Positions 43,634-56,004 are shown, counted from the stretch's first letter. The stretch: 64,000 bases of DNA from Lotus japonicus (GCF_012489685.1 NC_080042.1:126501-190500), one strand, 5' to 3'. Translations and numbers: made by a program. The notes: generated from the sequence alone by a model not told the origin.

Positions 43634-44958
43634 ATGGAGAATAATTATAGCAAGAGGAAAAGTGCAACTCAATATACAGAGGTATGGTTTTTCTTTTCTG
43701 TTGATTAGTTTCAATTACTTTCTCAATATAACACAACTCCAAAGTTCCTAACAAACTACACTCCACTCTTTTTTTAAAATTTTCCACTAACGGTTCTCTT
43801 CATTCAGAGGAAGCTTCAGAGGAAGCGAAGCTGCCCAAATCGCCGTACTTCAACTGCATCTTCTTGTGCTTCTTCCCCTACTCCAAAGGTTATGAATCAG
43901 AATCAGGTAGGTTAATATCTTGTTTTTGGAAATTTCTTGATACTGATGGGAATAAAAATTAGGTTACTTACTTCATGATCATATAGTTTTTGGTCTCCCT
44001 CACACGACCTGGATGGACTACTGCAATGGACCAAAAACTTATAAAGCTGGCCACAAAGGCCACAAATGCCAAAAAAAACAAAAAAATGTTTGCGGCGTTT
44101 GGATCTGGATCAAAGCACCCATTGAAGCAGCCAAAGGCGTGGAATCTACTGGCACAACTCTTCAACAAGGGCATCAATCACTGTGAAGTGAAAACTGCTA
44201 AAGACTTGGGCAAGAGACTTAATTTTTTGATATCAAATTATAACTATGTACGGTTCTTTTTTTTTGTTTCTTTACTTCATCTTCATGACATGACACAAGT
44301 GACACAAGTGCACCGTTTTTCTTTTCTGTAACTTCTTATAACTTGGTATAGTATTTTGTGTTTTATTCTACCAGGCCACAAATGCTGGATGCAACCTGGA
44401 TGGATGGGAGTTGAACAAACGACTGAGGACGTTGTTGAGCTTACGGCTGGTTATCCCGAGGTTTGTCACGGGAGGTGGGGATAGGAGCAGAAGCGATGAT
44501 ACGAGCAGAAGTGATAGGGACAAATCCCTGGTTAGGACCCTCTATTCTAGTGGGATATCTAGCGGGCCACCTGCACCGGTCACCAATTCGACTTTCGTCC
44601 ATGATAAACCATCAGTATCTGCTCATGCCCATGCTTGTGGTGCTACTAGGGATGTTACCCTTGAAAAATATTGTCGGAAAATTTTGAAGAGGATGGAGAT
44701 CGATTCTCTAACGATCTCTATCATTGTTGGTGTCCTTGATGATAGAAAAATGAAAAACTTGCTCTCGGGTGATGAAGAAGACAGGGTTGAATATGTCAAC
44801 TATTTGCTGTATGATTCTATCATTCTGCATTATGAACTATATTTATTTTTTTCTATTATTGTTAATTTTGCATGTTTTATATGCTTTTGTATATATATTA
44901 TATTCTATTATATATGTCATTGTTTTAATTGTACCATGTTTGCAGAAAGAAGATCTAG
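43634..44958 (+). CDS. Myb/SANT-like five-exon gene model, about 285 residues
   Basis: Exons: 43634-43681, 43808-43906, 43987-44247, 44375-44808 and 44946-44958. All introns obey GT-AG, and the first four exons join in phase without stops. The start MENNYSKRK is followed by a Lys/Arg/Ser-rich exon. Exon 3 carries RPGWTTAMDQKLIKLATKA and, after a Lys-rich loop, AWNLLAQLFNKGINHCEVKTAKDLGKRLNFL split into shorter motifs here: W-x-LLA, FNKG and KDLGKRLNFL. This resembles the plant Myb/SANT-like DNA-binding domain family, which includes host proteins and PIF/Harbinger accessory proteins. Exon 4 is Arg/Ser/Asp-rich then helical. The last two exon borders are the least certain. The domain call is by pattern only. 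Confidence 0.5.
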
Positions 44959-45447
44959 AGTAGACTAAGCAAGGCGCAAGAGCATGAGCATAAGGCATCC
45001 TGCTCATCATTGGCATGTGAAATGTTGGACTTTGTTCCCGAGATTTCAGAGAACTAATGATTTTCCACATCCATCATTCTTTTATAAAGTATGAGTCTCT
45101 TATCCCTATCGAATATTCTTAACACATATGATACTATCCCTATCGGATATTATATTCTCTTGTGTTGAAGCTTATATTTTTTTACTCTTTGGTTGTAAGC
45201 GCTTTGTCCATTATTGACATTCTAGTCTTAATAATTCTTGCATTTCTATTAATTGACTAATGCTATCCAAGTGGGACCAGCCACATCTGCAAAACGTTAT
45301 GTTGTTACATTTTGGGTGAAATCAGAATGGGTGAGCTTTTGATGCAATCAGATGGGCTGTGTGAATTCAAAATGTCAACATTTGTGTGGGATGTGGCTTG
45401 AGGTTTATTCCTTGAGATAGTCCCTGTATTGTTTGCTTTTACATAAA
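44959..45447. other. Non-coding stretch
   Basis: AT-rich. It contains a short direct repeat TATCCCTATCG(A/G)ATATT near 45100 and 45135. No gene recognised. It ends at the Helitron 3' terminus. Confidence 0.35.
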
Positions 45448-46302
45448 CTAGTGTTTTTACCCGCGAAAAACGATTATGAATTTCTTACATTGATAACATC
45501 ATTATTTTGAGAATGAAAATGAAATCTTAAGACTTGAAATTGAACATATTTGTTGTGATGAACATAAAATACAATTGAAACAAAATTGAAAAAATATCCA
45601 CAACAATCAAATCTCAATTGAATCCAACAAAAGCTCATTATTACAACAATACAATTTTGCAACAATAAGAGCTTCCTTATGCATTAGAGTTGTTGCTTGT
45701 TCTCCCTCCCACATTGAGTTCAAATCTATTGTATCTGCAACACTTTGGAAAATGATTAAAGTAAGACAAAAAAATACAACATGTTAATTACAATGCGCAT
45801 GATATAAAGAATTATAAAATATAACATAAAAATTCTAACCATTCATATGTTCTAGAATACTTCTTCGTACACAACATTCCAAGGGCAATTAGATACTACC
45901 CATTTGTTATACAAAATAAGTATCTTCAACCCTTTTCTAGATTTAACTCTCGATAAGGCTACATATAGTTGACCGTGCGTGAACACATGCCTAGGTAGAT
46001 ATAATCCAACATGGGATAAGGATTGGCCTTGGCTCAACAGTTATAGGGAACTGCCTTCTTGAGAATTTGAATGGAAGGCCAGTGTCAGAAGGAGTTAAGC
46101 TCAATCTAGGGACCAGTTTACCTGATTTTGTACCTGAAAGAGTCGTTGCAACAATAATATACAGTGTATCAATCTAGTTCCATTACACAATCCAGCAGAC
46201 TGATCTAAATTCCGAATCAGCATGATACCCCAACTTTCAGTACAATTTGGTGGTTTGGAATACCAGAGCATTTAACATCATTTAGGAATTCGGAAGTGAA
46301 CC
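45448..46302 (-). mobile_element. 3' end of an autonomous-type Helitron
   Basis: On the minus strand the element ends CTAG (plus 45448-45451), with T outside. A GTTTTT-CGCGGGT-AAAAAC hairpin (plus 45453-45471) lies directly upstream. About 400 bases further upstream is a decayed helicase. That is the order expected at a Helitron 3' end. The element is cut at about 46302 by the LINE. Confidence 0.7.
45852..46302 (-). pseudogene. Helitron PIF1-type helicase C-terminal remnant
   Basis: Pieces in different frames keep the conserved order of the helicase end: SEFLNDVKCSGIPNH, LIRNLDQSAGLCNGTRLI, then LPFKFSRRQFPI, and in the last frame [14 protein letters not shown] with [13 protein letters not shown]. 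The QGQSL and [10 protein letters not shown] motifs belong to the last helicase motifs. Several frameshifts and a small deletion around 46030 (loss of the usual TINK before SQGQ) make it non-functional. In life the protein would unwind DNA for rolling-circle transposition. Confidence 0.8.
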
Positions 46303-47606
46303 ATTCTGCATCTTTGGTGTCGGGTGGTTAGGAGTAAATATGTTGCTAGTGCGTGCCCAAGAAAATCAGCGTGGTGGCGGGACATTCAAGCGGCTTGTCA
46401 GCTGGACGATGTGAACTGGTTTGACAGCGCTGTTTTAAAATCGATTAGAAGTGGGGATGCAGCTGATTTTTGGCATGACGATTGGACAAGCGGTGGATGC
46501 TTGCGTGATAGATTTTATAGACTCTACAATCTGTCAAAAATGAAATGGAAGTTGGTTAGAGAATGTGGAAGTTGGGATAGAGGAAGGTGGCAGTGGAAGC
46601 TCATTTGGCGGCGACCTTTGCTTGGGCGGGAATTGATTTGGGAACAGGCTTTGCTCCATGAGATTTCACTGGTTCAACTACATGAGGGTGTCCCTGATGG
46701 TTGGATATGGCTGCCAAATACTGATGGTTTATTCTCTGTTCAATCTGCATATCTTTTCTTGCAGGAATCAGATTTGCCCGAGGCAGATCCGGTGTTTATA
46801 TCAGTCTGGACTTCTTTTGCTCCCTCTAACGTCAAAGGGTTCGCTTGGCGAGTGTTGTTGGACCGCATTGCATGTAGGGAAAATTTACTGAAGCGCCGAG
46901 TCATTGCATCCATATCTGATGCTTCTTGTGTTTTCTGCAACTCTCATCTGGAATCAAGTTTCCATGTTTTATTTTCATGCCCATTTTCTATGCAAATTTG
47001 GCAAGGTTGCTTCCAGTGGTTGGGTTGCTCTCTCTTTCAGTCAAACACCATTCGGGAGCACTTTTTTCAATTCAGGTTTGGTACAAATAAATTGCAGCAG
47101 CGCCTTTCACACTCTATTTGGCTAGCTGCTATTTGGTCACTGTGGCTAGTCCGGAATGATATCTTTTTCCGAGGAGGAACAGCAGCTATAGAGGTTGTTC
47201 TTGAGAGCATCAAGCGTCGATCATGGCAGTGGAATAAGGCAAACATGCGGGGGTTTAGCTATTCCTCATCTGATTGGTTTTTAAATCCTCATCTCTGCAT
47301 TGTTGGGTCCTAGTCGAACTGTGGGGCAGCTATGTATTTGGACTGGTTGCATTTTTTGGCTGGGAGCATCTATTGTCTATGTTGGTGGGTTATTCTTGTG
47401 GTAATTCATAATTGTGTGGGGATTGCATTGTTCTGTTGGGTATGATTTATTTCTAGTTGATGGGTTGCAGGTTGTACTACTCTGTGATGACTGTAACAGA
47501 GTTTTCTTTTTTAGCTCTTTGTTTGGTTTCTTACTTTTATTGTATTATGGGTTGAGTACCCCTTGTACTCACTTTTAATACAATTTGGTTTACCTAAAAA
47601 AAAAAA
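46303..47606 (+). mobile_element. Second 5'-truncated L1-like LINE
   Basis: It begins inside ORF2, shares the 3' words GAGTACCCCTTGTACTC with the LINE at 23.7 kb, and ends in an A-tract (47596-47606). It is inserted into the Helitron helicase on its left. What follows on the right is not helicase sequence, so the right flank has changed. Its last about 350 bases are copied again at 53281-53628. Confidence 0.8.
46308..47313 (+). pseudogene. LINE ORF2 C-terminal part (zf-RVT region)
   Basis: The frame from LWCRVVRSKYV to the stop at 47313 covers only the region after the RT palm. It includes RLYNLSKMKWKL, the WRRPLLGREL block, DGLFSVQSAY, and the Cys/His-containing zf-RVT part (CVFCNSHLESSFHVLFSC). 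It is colinear with residues of the larger LINE copy from about 500 onward. The RT catalytic core is absent, so the product has no activity. Confidence 0.85.
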
Positions 47607-47900
47607 CATGGAAGTTTACTAGTGTATTTAATTCATCATAAATACTTTGATTATAAAAGAACATAATAAGGATATAATAAGGATGTAGATATTCACTTTC
47701 AAAAAAAGAGATGTAGATACTCAAAAAAATATAAATTCAAACATTCAATTATAATGTTTTGTTCTCATAGACTGATTTAATCAATACAAAAAATTTTAGA
47801 AAAAAAGGAATTAATTCAATTATGCACAAATGTGATGTATAAAAGGAAGATTAAAATACAAATATATGGACTTATTAGGTTGAGGACTTACAAATGGAAC

Positions 47901-47904
<4 letters not shown>

Positions 47905-47941
<37 letters not shown>
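47905..47941. repeat. AT microsatellite
   Basis: Pure (AT)n run. The matching tract in unit 2 (53926-53955) is shorter. A second tract lies at 48844-48879, with its unit 2 counterpart at 54856-54889. These account for most of the length difference between the two 6-kb units. Confidence 0.9.
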
Positions 47942-47945
<4 letters not shown>

Positions 47946-48837
47946 CTCCTAAGTTTAATTTAAAATTATGAACAATACACCTAAATTATTTGAAAATAAT
48001 TTTTTCTATTAGTTTTAACATGAAAGTGTTTTCATGTTGAATGTTCTTACCCGTACACGGGAATTTCGCTCTTATTATTTAGACATGTACTAATACAATG
48101 ATTCAAAAGAAAATTGATATACTAAAATCAATATTTGCCGATTTTTTTAGTTGCTAGAATTAACAGACTAAATAAAATGAGCATTCAACAAAACAAAACC
48201 ACAACAATTATCACACAACCTGTAAATTTCCTAAAGTTATTAAAACAATTATGAATAATATACTAAAGTTATATGAAAATTTATTTTTTTATTAGGTTTA
48301 ACATGATAGTATTTTCTTGTTAAAATGTTCCTCCTTGTAGGAGAATTTTACCCTTGCAGTATGTATAAAAAATAAAAGTGGACTATATTATTATGTTGTA
48401 CAAATTTCCCATGATACTTTATTGTAAACCAGTTAAAAGTTGTTAAAATTTATTTGTATATTAATTTTTATGTGTTTCTCATCCAACAGTATATATTTTT
48501 TGCTGTAAAATAAATATTAATTTTTATGTGAACGTATTAATCATTCAAAATGTTCCTACCCATGGAAGCTATTAACCTTGTAATTTAAATATAAACAATA
48601 CAAATTATATATGCATTAATTTATTCTAATTTCAGTTTAAAAAAATGTCTTCTAATCTTTGCACGACATATTTTCATCATCAAATTATCACATATATATA
48701 CAATTATATAACTGTGAAAAAGTACTAAAATTATATTAGAATTTATCTTTAAATTAGCTTTAACTTGAATTTATTTTTCAAGTAAAAAAATTCTCATGTG
48801 GGAATTTTTTACCGTGTAATTCAAATATTAAAAGTTG

Positions 48838-48850
<13 letters not shown>
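47940..48850. repeat. Degenerate tandem array, about 230-280-base units
   Basis: Four related units carry AACATGA..GT.TTTTC, then TGTTC, then a small hairpin (ACCCGTACACGGG, CTCCTTGTAGGAG, CTACCCATGG, CTCATGTGGGA) followed by AATTTTACCCTTGTAAT-like text. The hairpin positions are near 48050, 48328, 48567 and 48793. The whole array recurs at 53955-54865. It may derive from tandem Helitron-like ends. Confidence 0.55.
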
Positions 48851-48883
<33 letters not shown>

Positions 48884-48979
48884 CTTTTTTTTATCTCAGT
48901 AAGACATTTTTAGTATCAAAGTGCTCTCATAAATATTAGTTCTTGTGTTATATTTGTACTTATGATAATATATTACTAC

Positions 48980-49859
48980 CTCTGTTCCTAGGTGCCCACT
49001 AGGGTGGACCATTTATATTTTGGTCCACCGGTGCACCAGGGGCATATTTGACTTTGCACCAAGGATATTTTAGTCATTCCTCCTCTTTTTATTTCACCCT
49101 CATCTCCTTCTTCCCTGCAAGCCAGCCAGCCAGCCCCCGAGATGTAAAATCCACCATCCTCAACCATAAACATCTTCATCAAAGAGACAAACCTCCTCTG
49201 GTTAAGATACAGAAAAACGAAAGTAGCAAAAGCCAAAATCAGGATCATTAGATTTGGCACCCCAACCATTAGAAATGTCACCCCACTTACGGAAACTCAG
49301 TTTCCGAAATATTTCGGAAATAAGGTTTCCGAAGCACTTTTTTACTCAAAAGTGCTCAATGAAATAAAACCTAAAGAATAACCGATCAACCATACTTCAC
49401 ACCAGAGAATGAAAACCTAATTTAGAAATTTGAATAGGTTAATTAAGAAAAAATCGGTACCAGAGAATGCAACATGCGACGGAGTAGAGGTTGTTGAGTC
49501 TCTGAGCGATGCATCCATGAGAAAATCGCAGAGAGAACTGCGAATGAAGAAGAAGAAGCGGCAAGTCAGTTAGCACAATTAAATAGCAACGAAAAGCAAA
49601 GGTGCAAAACGAGATCAAATCAGTGGAAAACGAGGTCATACCGACGGCGGAGGAGGCTGTTGCTACGGCGGCGTGCGGTGGTTGAAATCTATGGAGGTTG
49701 AAATCGGTGGAAATCAGGTTGCAATCGGTGGAAAACGAGATCAAATCGGTGGAAACCGCTTGAAATCGTGAGCTTCCATGGTTGAACGAGAACGAGAACG
49801 AGAGACTGAGATCGAGTTCTGAGAGTGAGAGTGTGAGAGTGAGAGTGAGAGTGAGAGGG
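48980..49859. other. Non-coding stretch, unit 1 (same at 54990-55869)
   Basis: It begins with the shared 43-base hairpin segment (48991-49033). At 49260-49340 there is a GGCACCCCA...CACCCCACTTACGG sequence with GGAAACTCAGTTTCC palindromes, reminiscent of the MITE at 41.8 kb. Around 49440-49800 the composition is GA-rich. No protein recognised. Confidence 0.4.
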
Positions 49860-49994
49860 AGTTCAGAGTAAATTAATAAAACATTTGCGGGGGTTATTAA
49901 AACCCCCCTTAACTATTAACAATTACCCACACTTGCGGGGGTTATCAAAACCCCCGCTAAATAACCCCCACTAAATAACGTTTTTTTTGTAGTG
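49860..49994. mobile_element. CACTA terminus, unit 1
   Basis: It ends TTTTTTTTGTAGTG at 49994, with subterminal GCGGGGGTT and AACCCCCGCTAA repeats. The last about 25 bases are the same as at 40802, so this is the same family. No matching left terminus was found. Confidence 0.7.
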
Positions 49995-51020
49995 CTCTTC
50001 CACCTCAAATGAGAGGTGTGTAAGTAACATTATTGAAAGTTACACCACTAAGAAATAGCCCATAGCTTGTATATTTTTTTTAAATCTCAAAAATACATTT
50101 TTACTTTTTCCACATTACTTTAACATATTTAACTCTGGCCCAGTATTTGTTTGATTTGTTTTAGGTCCTTGATAACTCCTAGGCAAGTGTACCTATTCGT
50201 TAAGTAGTAATAAATTATCGAACTCAAGGATTGCATTCGTCTAAATCAATTTAACCTATTAAATGACTAAAAAGACTAAGTAAAAAGGTTTTGGGGGTAA
50301 ATAATTGTTGTTGAAAACGAACTTAATTGAAAGTTGTAAAATTCAATGAAAAGCAAGTACGTAGTATTGAGAGCAATCAAAAGGGGAAGTACCTGGGGTA
50401 AGATTTCATCAATCTCACTTATGTTCTTAATAGACTAATTAACTCATGAATTATCTAATTTATTTATGGTGCTTGCCTAAATTTCTACGTGATAATCTCT
50501 TAACTACGCAGAACTTCCAATTAAACTGCTAACACTAATCTCTTAGTTCCTAGACGAATTCAATGGGAGAATTAAAGTACTTAGTTACTAGCCAACACAA
50601 TTAGAAGTTACCCTTATCTCTAAGGCGTAGGCGTTCCTAATCAATTCCTCACCGGATTCCTATTTTCTACCGATTTCTCAATCGCATACAAAATAGCAAA
50701 GTTAATCTTCATGCATAAAGATTCATAGATAAAAGATGAGAAATTCATAAATAAAAATAGGATTCATGTGTCTAAAAATTAAATCAAAACATAAGGTCAA
50801 GAGAATCAAACCGAACACCCCAAGTACCTACGGAGGTTTAGCCAAACATGGCTTCCATGATCAAATAATTTATTGAAATAAAAAGGGTTCTTCAAAAAGC
50901 TAAAAGTGGTGCTAGGGTTAACTCCAGAGAAGAAGGCTCAAGCTGCTCTCAATATCAATTTCACGTTCTGCTTTTCTCGTTGCTCTTCTCATCCCCCTCC
51001 TTCTGCTTCCGACCCCCTCT
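49995..51020. other. Unclassified repetitive non-coding DNA left of the virus (same at 56005-57030)
   Basis: The text from GATAACTCCTAGGCAAGTGTACCT-like words (50170) to 51018 lacks coding signal. It has the look of a long non-coding retroelement segment. It ends directly at the viral primer site, so an LTR ending here cannot be excluded, but the end is not CA and no partner exists. Confidence 0.35.
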
Positions 51021-51032
51021 TGGTATCAGAGC
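51021..51032 (+). promoter_or_regulatory. tRNA-Met primer-binding site of the pararetrovirus, unit 1
   Basis: TGGTATCAGAGC is the conserved minus-strand primer site of Caulimoviridae, placed about 400 bases before the coding frame as expected for the viral leader. The same site is at 57031-57042 in unit 2. Confidence 0.8.
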
Positions 51033-51433
51033 CTGATGGGGAAGTAGGAACATGCTAAATATGTTAGATATAAGTTATTTCTCTGTTCTGTTCTTATATA
51101 ATTAAGCACTATGGTCGGGATCTGGACTGGTAGTACACTTTGAACTAAACTAAAATGAAAGCTCTTTTGAAAACCTTCTAGGATTATTACTATTCAGACT
51201 TATGATCATCTCTGCAGCGGAGGCGTTGAAGGCAGTAAGTCCCTGTGTGGCAGTAAGTCTATATTGGCCATACTACAGACATGTTATTAAGTTCTGAATA
51301 TTTTTTAATGTCCTTGTTTAGTTTCTTTTTGTGGTGGCTTAAGTCTGATCCAGATCTATACTGCTCAACTATTAAGAACAACGCAGAACCTAACTTATAT
51401 TTCTAATTTATTTATCTGCTTCTATAGAACCAG

Positions 51434-53280
51434 GTGATGGCGATGATACTTACGGGTAAGGAAGATCTATCTTTCTTGATGCTTCGCTCTTTCTCTTCTA
51501 AGCTTTCTTTCAGATCTTCCCAACCCTCTTCTTCTTCTATCAATCATCCTCATCAATCCAATCAATTATCCAAATCTGTCTTCAAAGAAGAAATTCATTT
51601 TGAAGATATCAATCAAGATCTTGACAACTGGGAAATTCCAAAAATTTCTCATGCTCAGATCTACAAACCAAACGGATCCTTTTTCAAACGATCAGATTTC
51701 ATTATCAAAACCGTTGAGCAAACCTACAAGCTCAGATCTGATGATGAAGAAATCCATCTGCTTTCCGAGAAAAGCATCAAAGAACATATCAGCAAGAACT
51801 TCAACTATCTTCATATAGGTAGTGTTCAAGTTGGTCTTAAACCCCTAACCAGGAAATCTCTTGACATCGCTGTACTCCTTTGTCTTAGGGATGTTAGACA
51901 TAATCAATTCCATGACTCCCTCTTAGGAACGGTTGAAACCAGCCTGAGTAATGGACCAATCTTTTTCAATTGCTTCCCAGATCTAACTGTTAGTCTGGAA
52001 GATAAAAACATCCTTGATGTCCTCTTCCTAAATATCAAGCTTCACGGCCTTGATATGAAGGAGGATTCCATTCCCATCTCCTTAATCTACAGGGTTCAAT
52101 ACAAGGTAATGAACTCCATCAAATCTTATTTCTTGCGAACCAATTGTGAGAAATCCGGGGAAACAACTCTTTTCCTTACAGATTATGATAAGGCAAACGT
52201 TATTGTTCCCAAAACCATCCAATGGAGTGATATCACCCTTCCAGAAAAATGGTCTTTGGAAAAGGCTACTCCAGCCCAACCTGTTGAAACTCCTGAGTTT
52301 CGTGAAATCATCCAACACCAATCTGGCCAAGTAGATCTCATCTTTGATAGGAGAAATTCCTTCTCTATCCCTAGATCTATTAGGACATCCTCAAATGATT
52401 TCCAATCCGCCATGTCTAGAAGATCTTTTTCTATGACTAGAAGGAACCAGCCTGAGTCTAGTGCTCGACCTTCCCTCTCTCATGACGGATCTACTATCCA
52501 TTTAGCTGGATATGTCAATACTACTCCTGTCAAAACTACCTATGACAAGAGTAATGAAGATCATCAATCCACCTTATCTCCAACGTATTCTTCTCTAGAA
52601 ACCCCTGGAGAGACTTCTGATTTCATTGGAGCAATTACTTCCGAATTTGTCATTGACAAAGAAGGTATCCGAGCAGACTTTTACTCTGACCAATGGACTC
52701 AGCAAAGAAAATGGTTCTTGGCAAAGTATCAGGGTGAAAAGAGAAAGAAGATCCAAGAAAAATTCTATGGGTTCCTTGAGAAAACCCAGCAAAACATCTT
52801 CTTTTTTGAATGGTTTCAAGATTACGCCAATAAGAATAGGAAATCTTACCCCTTCCAAGTTGGTATGATTAAATGGCAGCATAAGGATGGAAAAGAAACC
52901 CTTTCAAATCTACCTCCTAAAACTCCTTTTCTTCTTAAAGGAGCCCAATCTACACCTGTCCTAGCTTCTCCCTTCAAGACTAGGAAAGAAGAAGGTGATG
53001 TCACTGGTAAAGACATCAAAGACCTTATGGAACAATCCAACTATACCAATAAGTATCTTCAAATTCTTGGAGAATCCCAATCGCAGGATTCCTCTTCCAG
53101 GAAAGGTAAAGAAAAGGTCAAGATCGAACCTTCCTCTTCTAATCCTGATATCCCTAAAGGATGTCAACTTGAGAAACCTCTTTTCAAACCTTTTCAAATC
53201 AGTAGCCGTTCCAGACACTCGGCTCAAACTCTTCGGGCTAAAAAGGAATCTGACAATGAGCTCCTCCAAAAGGTGGTTGA
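51434..53280 (+). pseudogene. Endogenous caulimovirid polyprotein, 5' half (unit 1)
   Basis: This is an old viral copy in a plant genome. The frame holds the movement-protein domain (30K superfamily, core about residues 129-235) and a Ser/Pro-rich linker. It stops being viral at 53280 where the duplicated LINE tail begins; a few foreign codons follow to a stop at 53296. Coat protein, protease and RT are missing from this copy. It differs from unit 2 at a couple of residues (Gln/Glu and Leu/Pro). No function is expected beyond possible small-RNA production. Confidence 0.85.
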
Positions 53281-53921
53281 GCTATTCCTCATCTGATTGG
53301 TTTTTAAATCCTCATCTCTGCATTGTTGGGTCCTAGTCGAACTGTGGGGCAGCTATGTATTTGGACTGGTTGCATTTTTTGGCTGGGAGCATCTATTGTC
53401 TATGTTGGTGGGTTATTCTTGTGGTAATTCATAATTGTGTGGGGATTGCATTGTTCTGTTGGGTATGATTTATTTCTAGTTGATGGGTTGCAGGTTGTAC
53501 TACTCTGTGATGACTGTAACAGAGTTTTCTTTTTTAGCTCTTTGTTTGGTTTCTTACTTTTATTGTATTATGGGTTGAGTACCCCTTGTACTCACTTTTA
53601 ATACAATTTGGTTTACCTAAAAAAAAAACATGGAAGTTTACTAGTGTATTTAATTCATCATAAATACTTTGATTATAAAAGAACATAATAAGGATATAAT
53701 AAGGATGTAGATATTCACTTTCAAAAAAAGAGATGTAGATACTCAAAAAAATATAAATTCAAACATTCAATTATAATGTTTTGTTCTCATAGACTGATTT
53801 AATCAATACAAAAAATTTTAGAAAAAAAGGAATTAATTCAATTATGCACAAATGTGATGTATAAAAGGAAGATTAAAATACAAATATATGGACTTATTAG
53901 GTTGAGGACTTACAAATGGAA

Positions 53922-53959
<38 letters not shown>

Positions 53960-54851
53960 CTCCTAAGTTTAATTTAAAATTATGAACAATACACCTAAAT
54001 TATTTGAAAATAATTTTTTCTATTAGTTTTAACATGAAAGTGTTTTCATGTTGAATGTTCTTACCCGTACACGGGAATTTCGCTCTTATTATTTAGACAT
54101 GTACTAATACAATGATTCAAAAGAAAATTGATATACTAAAATCAATATTTGCCGATTTTTTTAGTTGCTAGAATTAACAGACTAATTAAAATGAGCATTC
54201 AACAAAACAAAACCACAACAATTATCACACAACCTGTAAATTTCCTAAAGTTATTAAAACAATTATGAATAATATACTAAAGTTATATGAAAATTTATTT
54301 TTTTATTAGGTTTAACATGATAGTATTTTCTTGTTAAAATGTTCCTCCTTGTAGGAGAATTTTACCCTTGCAGTATGTATAAAAAATAAAAGTGGACTAT
54401 ATTATTATGTTGTACAAATTTCCCATGATACTTTATTGTAAACCAGTTAAAAGTTGTTAAAATTTATTTGTATATTAATTTTTATGTGTTTCTCATCCAA
54501 CAGTATATATTTTTTGCTGTAAAATAAATATTAATTTTTATGTGAACGTATTAATCATTCAAAATGTTCCTACCCATGGAAGCTATTAACCTTGTAATTT
54601 AAATATAAACAATACAAATTATATATGCATTAATTTATTCTAATTTCAGTTTAAAAAAATGTCTTCTAATCTTTGCACGACATATTTTCATCATCAAATT
54701 ATCACATATATATACAATTATATAACTGTGAAAAAGTACTAAAATTATATTAGAATTTATCTTTAAATTAGCTTTAACTTGAATTTATTTTTCATGTAAA
54801 AAAATTCTCATGTGGGAATTTTTTACCGTGTAATTCAAATATTAAAAGTTG

Positions 54852-54893
<42 letters not shown>

Positions 54894-55869
54894 CTTTTTT
54901 TTATCTCAGTAAGACATTTTTAGTATCAAAGTGCTCTCATAAATATTAGTTCTTGTGTTATATTTGTACTTATGATAATATATTACTACCTCTGTTCCTA
55001 GGTGCCCACTAGGGTGGACCATTTATATTTTGGTCCACCGGTGCACCAGGGGCATATTTGACTTTGCACCAAGGATATTTTAGTCATTCCTCCTCTTTTT
55101 ATTTCACCCTCATCTCCTTCTTCCCTGCAAGCCAGCCAGCCAGCCCCCGAGATGTAAAATCCACCATCCTCAACCATAAACATCTTCATCAAAGAGACAA
55201 ACCTCCTCTGGTTAAGATACAGAAAAACGAAAGTAGCAAAAGCCAAAATCAGGATCATTAGATTTGGCACCCCAACCATTAGAAATGTCACCCCACTTAC
55301 GGAAACTCAGTTTCCGAAATATTTCGGAAATAAGGTTTCCGAAGCACTTTTTTACTCAAAAGTGCTCAATGAAATAAAACCTAAAGAATAACCGATCAAC
55401 CATACTTCACACCAGAGAATGAAAACCTAATTTAGAAATTTGAATAGGTTAATTAAGAAAAAATCGGTACCAGAGAATGCAACATGCGACGGAGTAGAGG
55501 TTGTTGAGTCTCTGAGCGATGCATCCATGAGAAAATCGCAGAGAGAACTGCGAATGAAGAAGAAGAAGCGGCAAGTCAGTTAGCACAATTAAATAGCAAC
55601 GAAAAGCAAAGGTGCAAAACGAGATCAAATCAGTGGAAAATGAGGTCATACCGACGGCGGAGGAGGCTGTTGCTACGGCGGCGTGCGGTGGTTGAAATCT
55701 ATGGAGGTTGAAATCGGTGGAAATCAGGTTGCAATCGGTGGAAAACGAGATCAAATCGGTGGAAACCGCTTGAAATCGTGAGCTTCCATGGTTGAACGAG
55801 AACGAGAACGAGAGACTGAGATCGAGTTCTGAGAGTGAGAGTGTGAGAGTGAGAGTGAGAGTGAGAGGG

Positions 55870-56004
55870 AGTTCAGAGTAAATTAATAAAAAATTTGCGG
55901 GGGTTATTAAAACCCCCCTTAACTATTAACAATTACCCACACTTGCGGGGGTTATCAAAACCCCCGCTAAATAACCCCCACTAAATAACGTTTTTTTTGT
56001 AGTG
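55870..56004. mobile_element. CACTA terminus, unit 2
   Basis: Duplicate of 49860-49994 created by the tandem duplication, with one substitution noticed (AAAACATTTGC versus AAAAAATTTGC). Confidence 0.7.

Larger units (their letters stand above)
47258..53280 (+). repeat. Unit 1 of a 6.0-kb tandem duplication
   Basis: From the last codons of the LINE ORF to the middle of the pararetrovirus frame. It is followed head-to-tail by an almost identical unit (53281-59290). The offset is 6,023 bases at the start and 6,010 after the first AT tract, due to shorter AT microsatellites in unit 2. I counted roughly ten substitutions. The junction GGTTGAGCTATTCC shares AGC with both parents. Confidence 0.95.

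Noticed and set aside
49439..49744. 101-residue minus frame present twice (also 55449-55754)
   Set aside because: Its conservation is explained by the tandem duplication, not by selection; composition is GA-repeat-like.
53281..53336. Fusion protein of viral linker and LINE tail
   Set aside because: Arises only from the duplication junction; the foreign part is a few codons to a stop.
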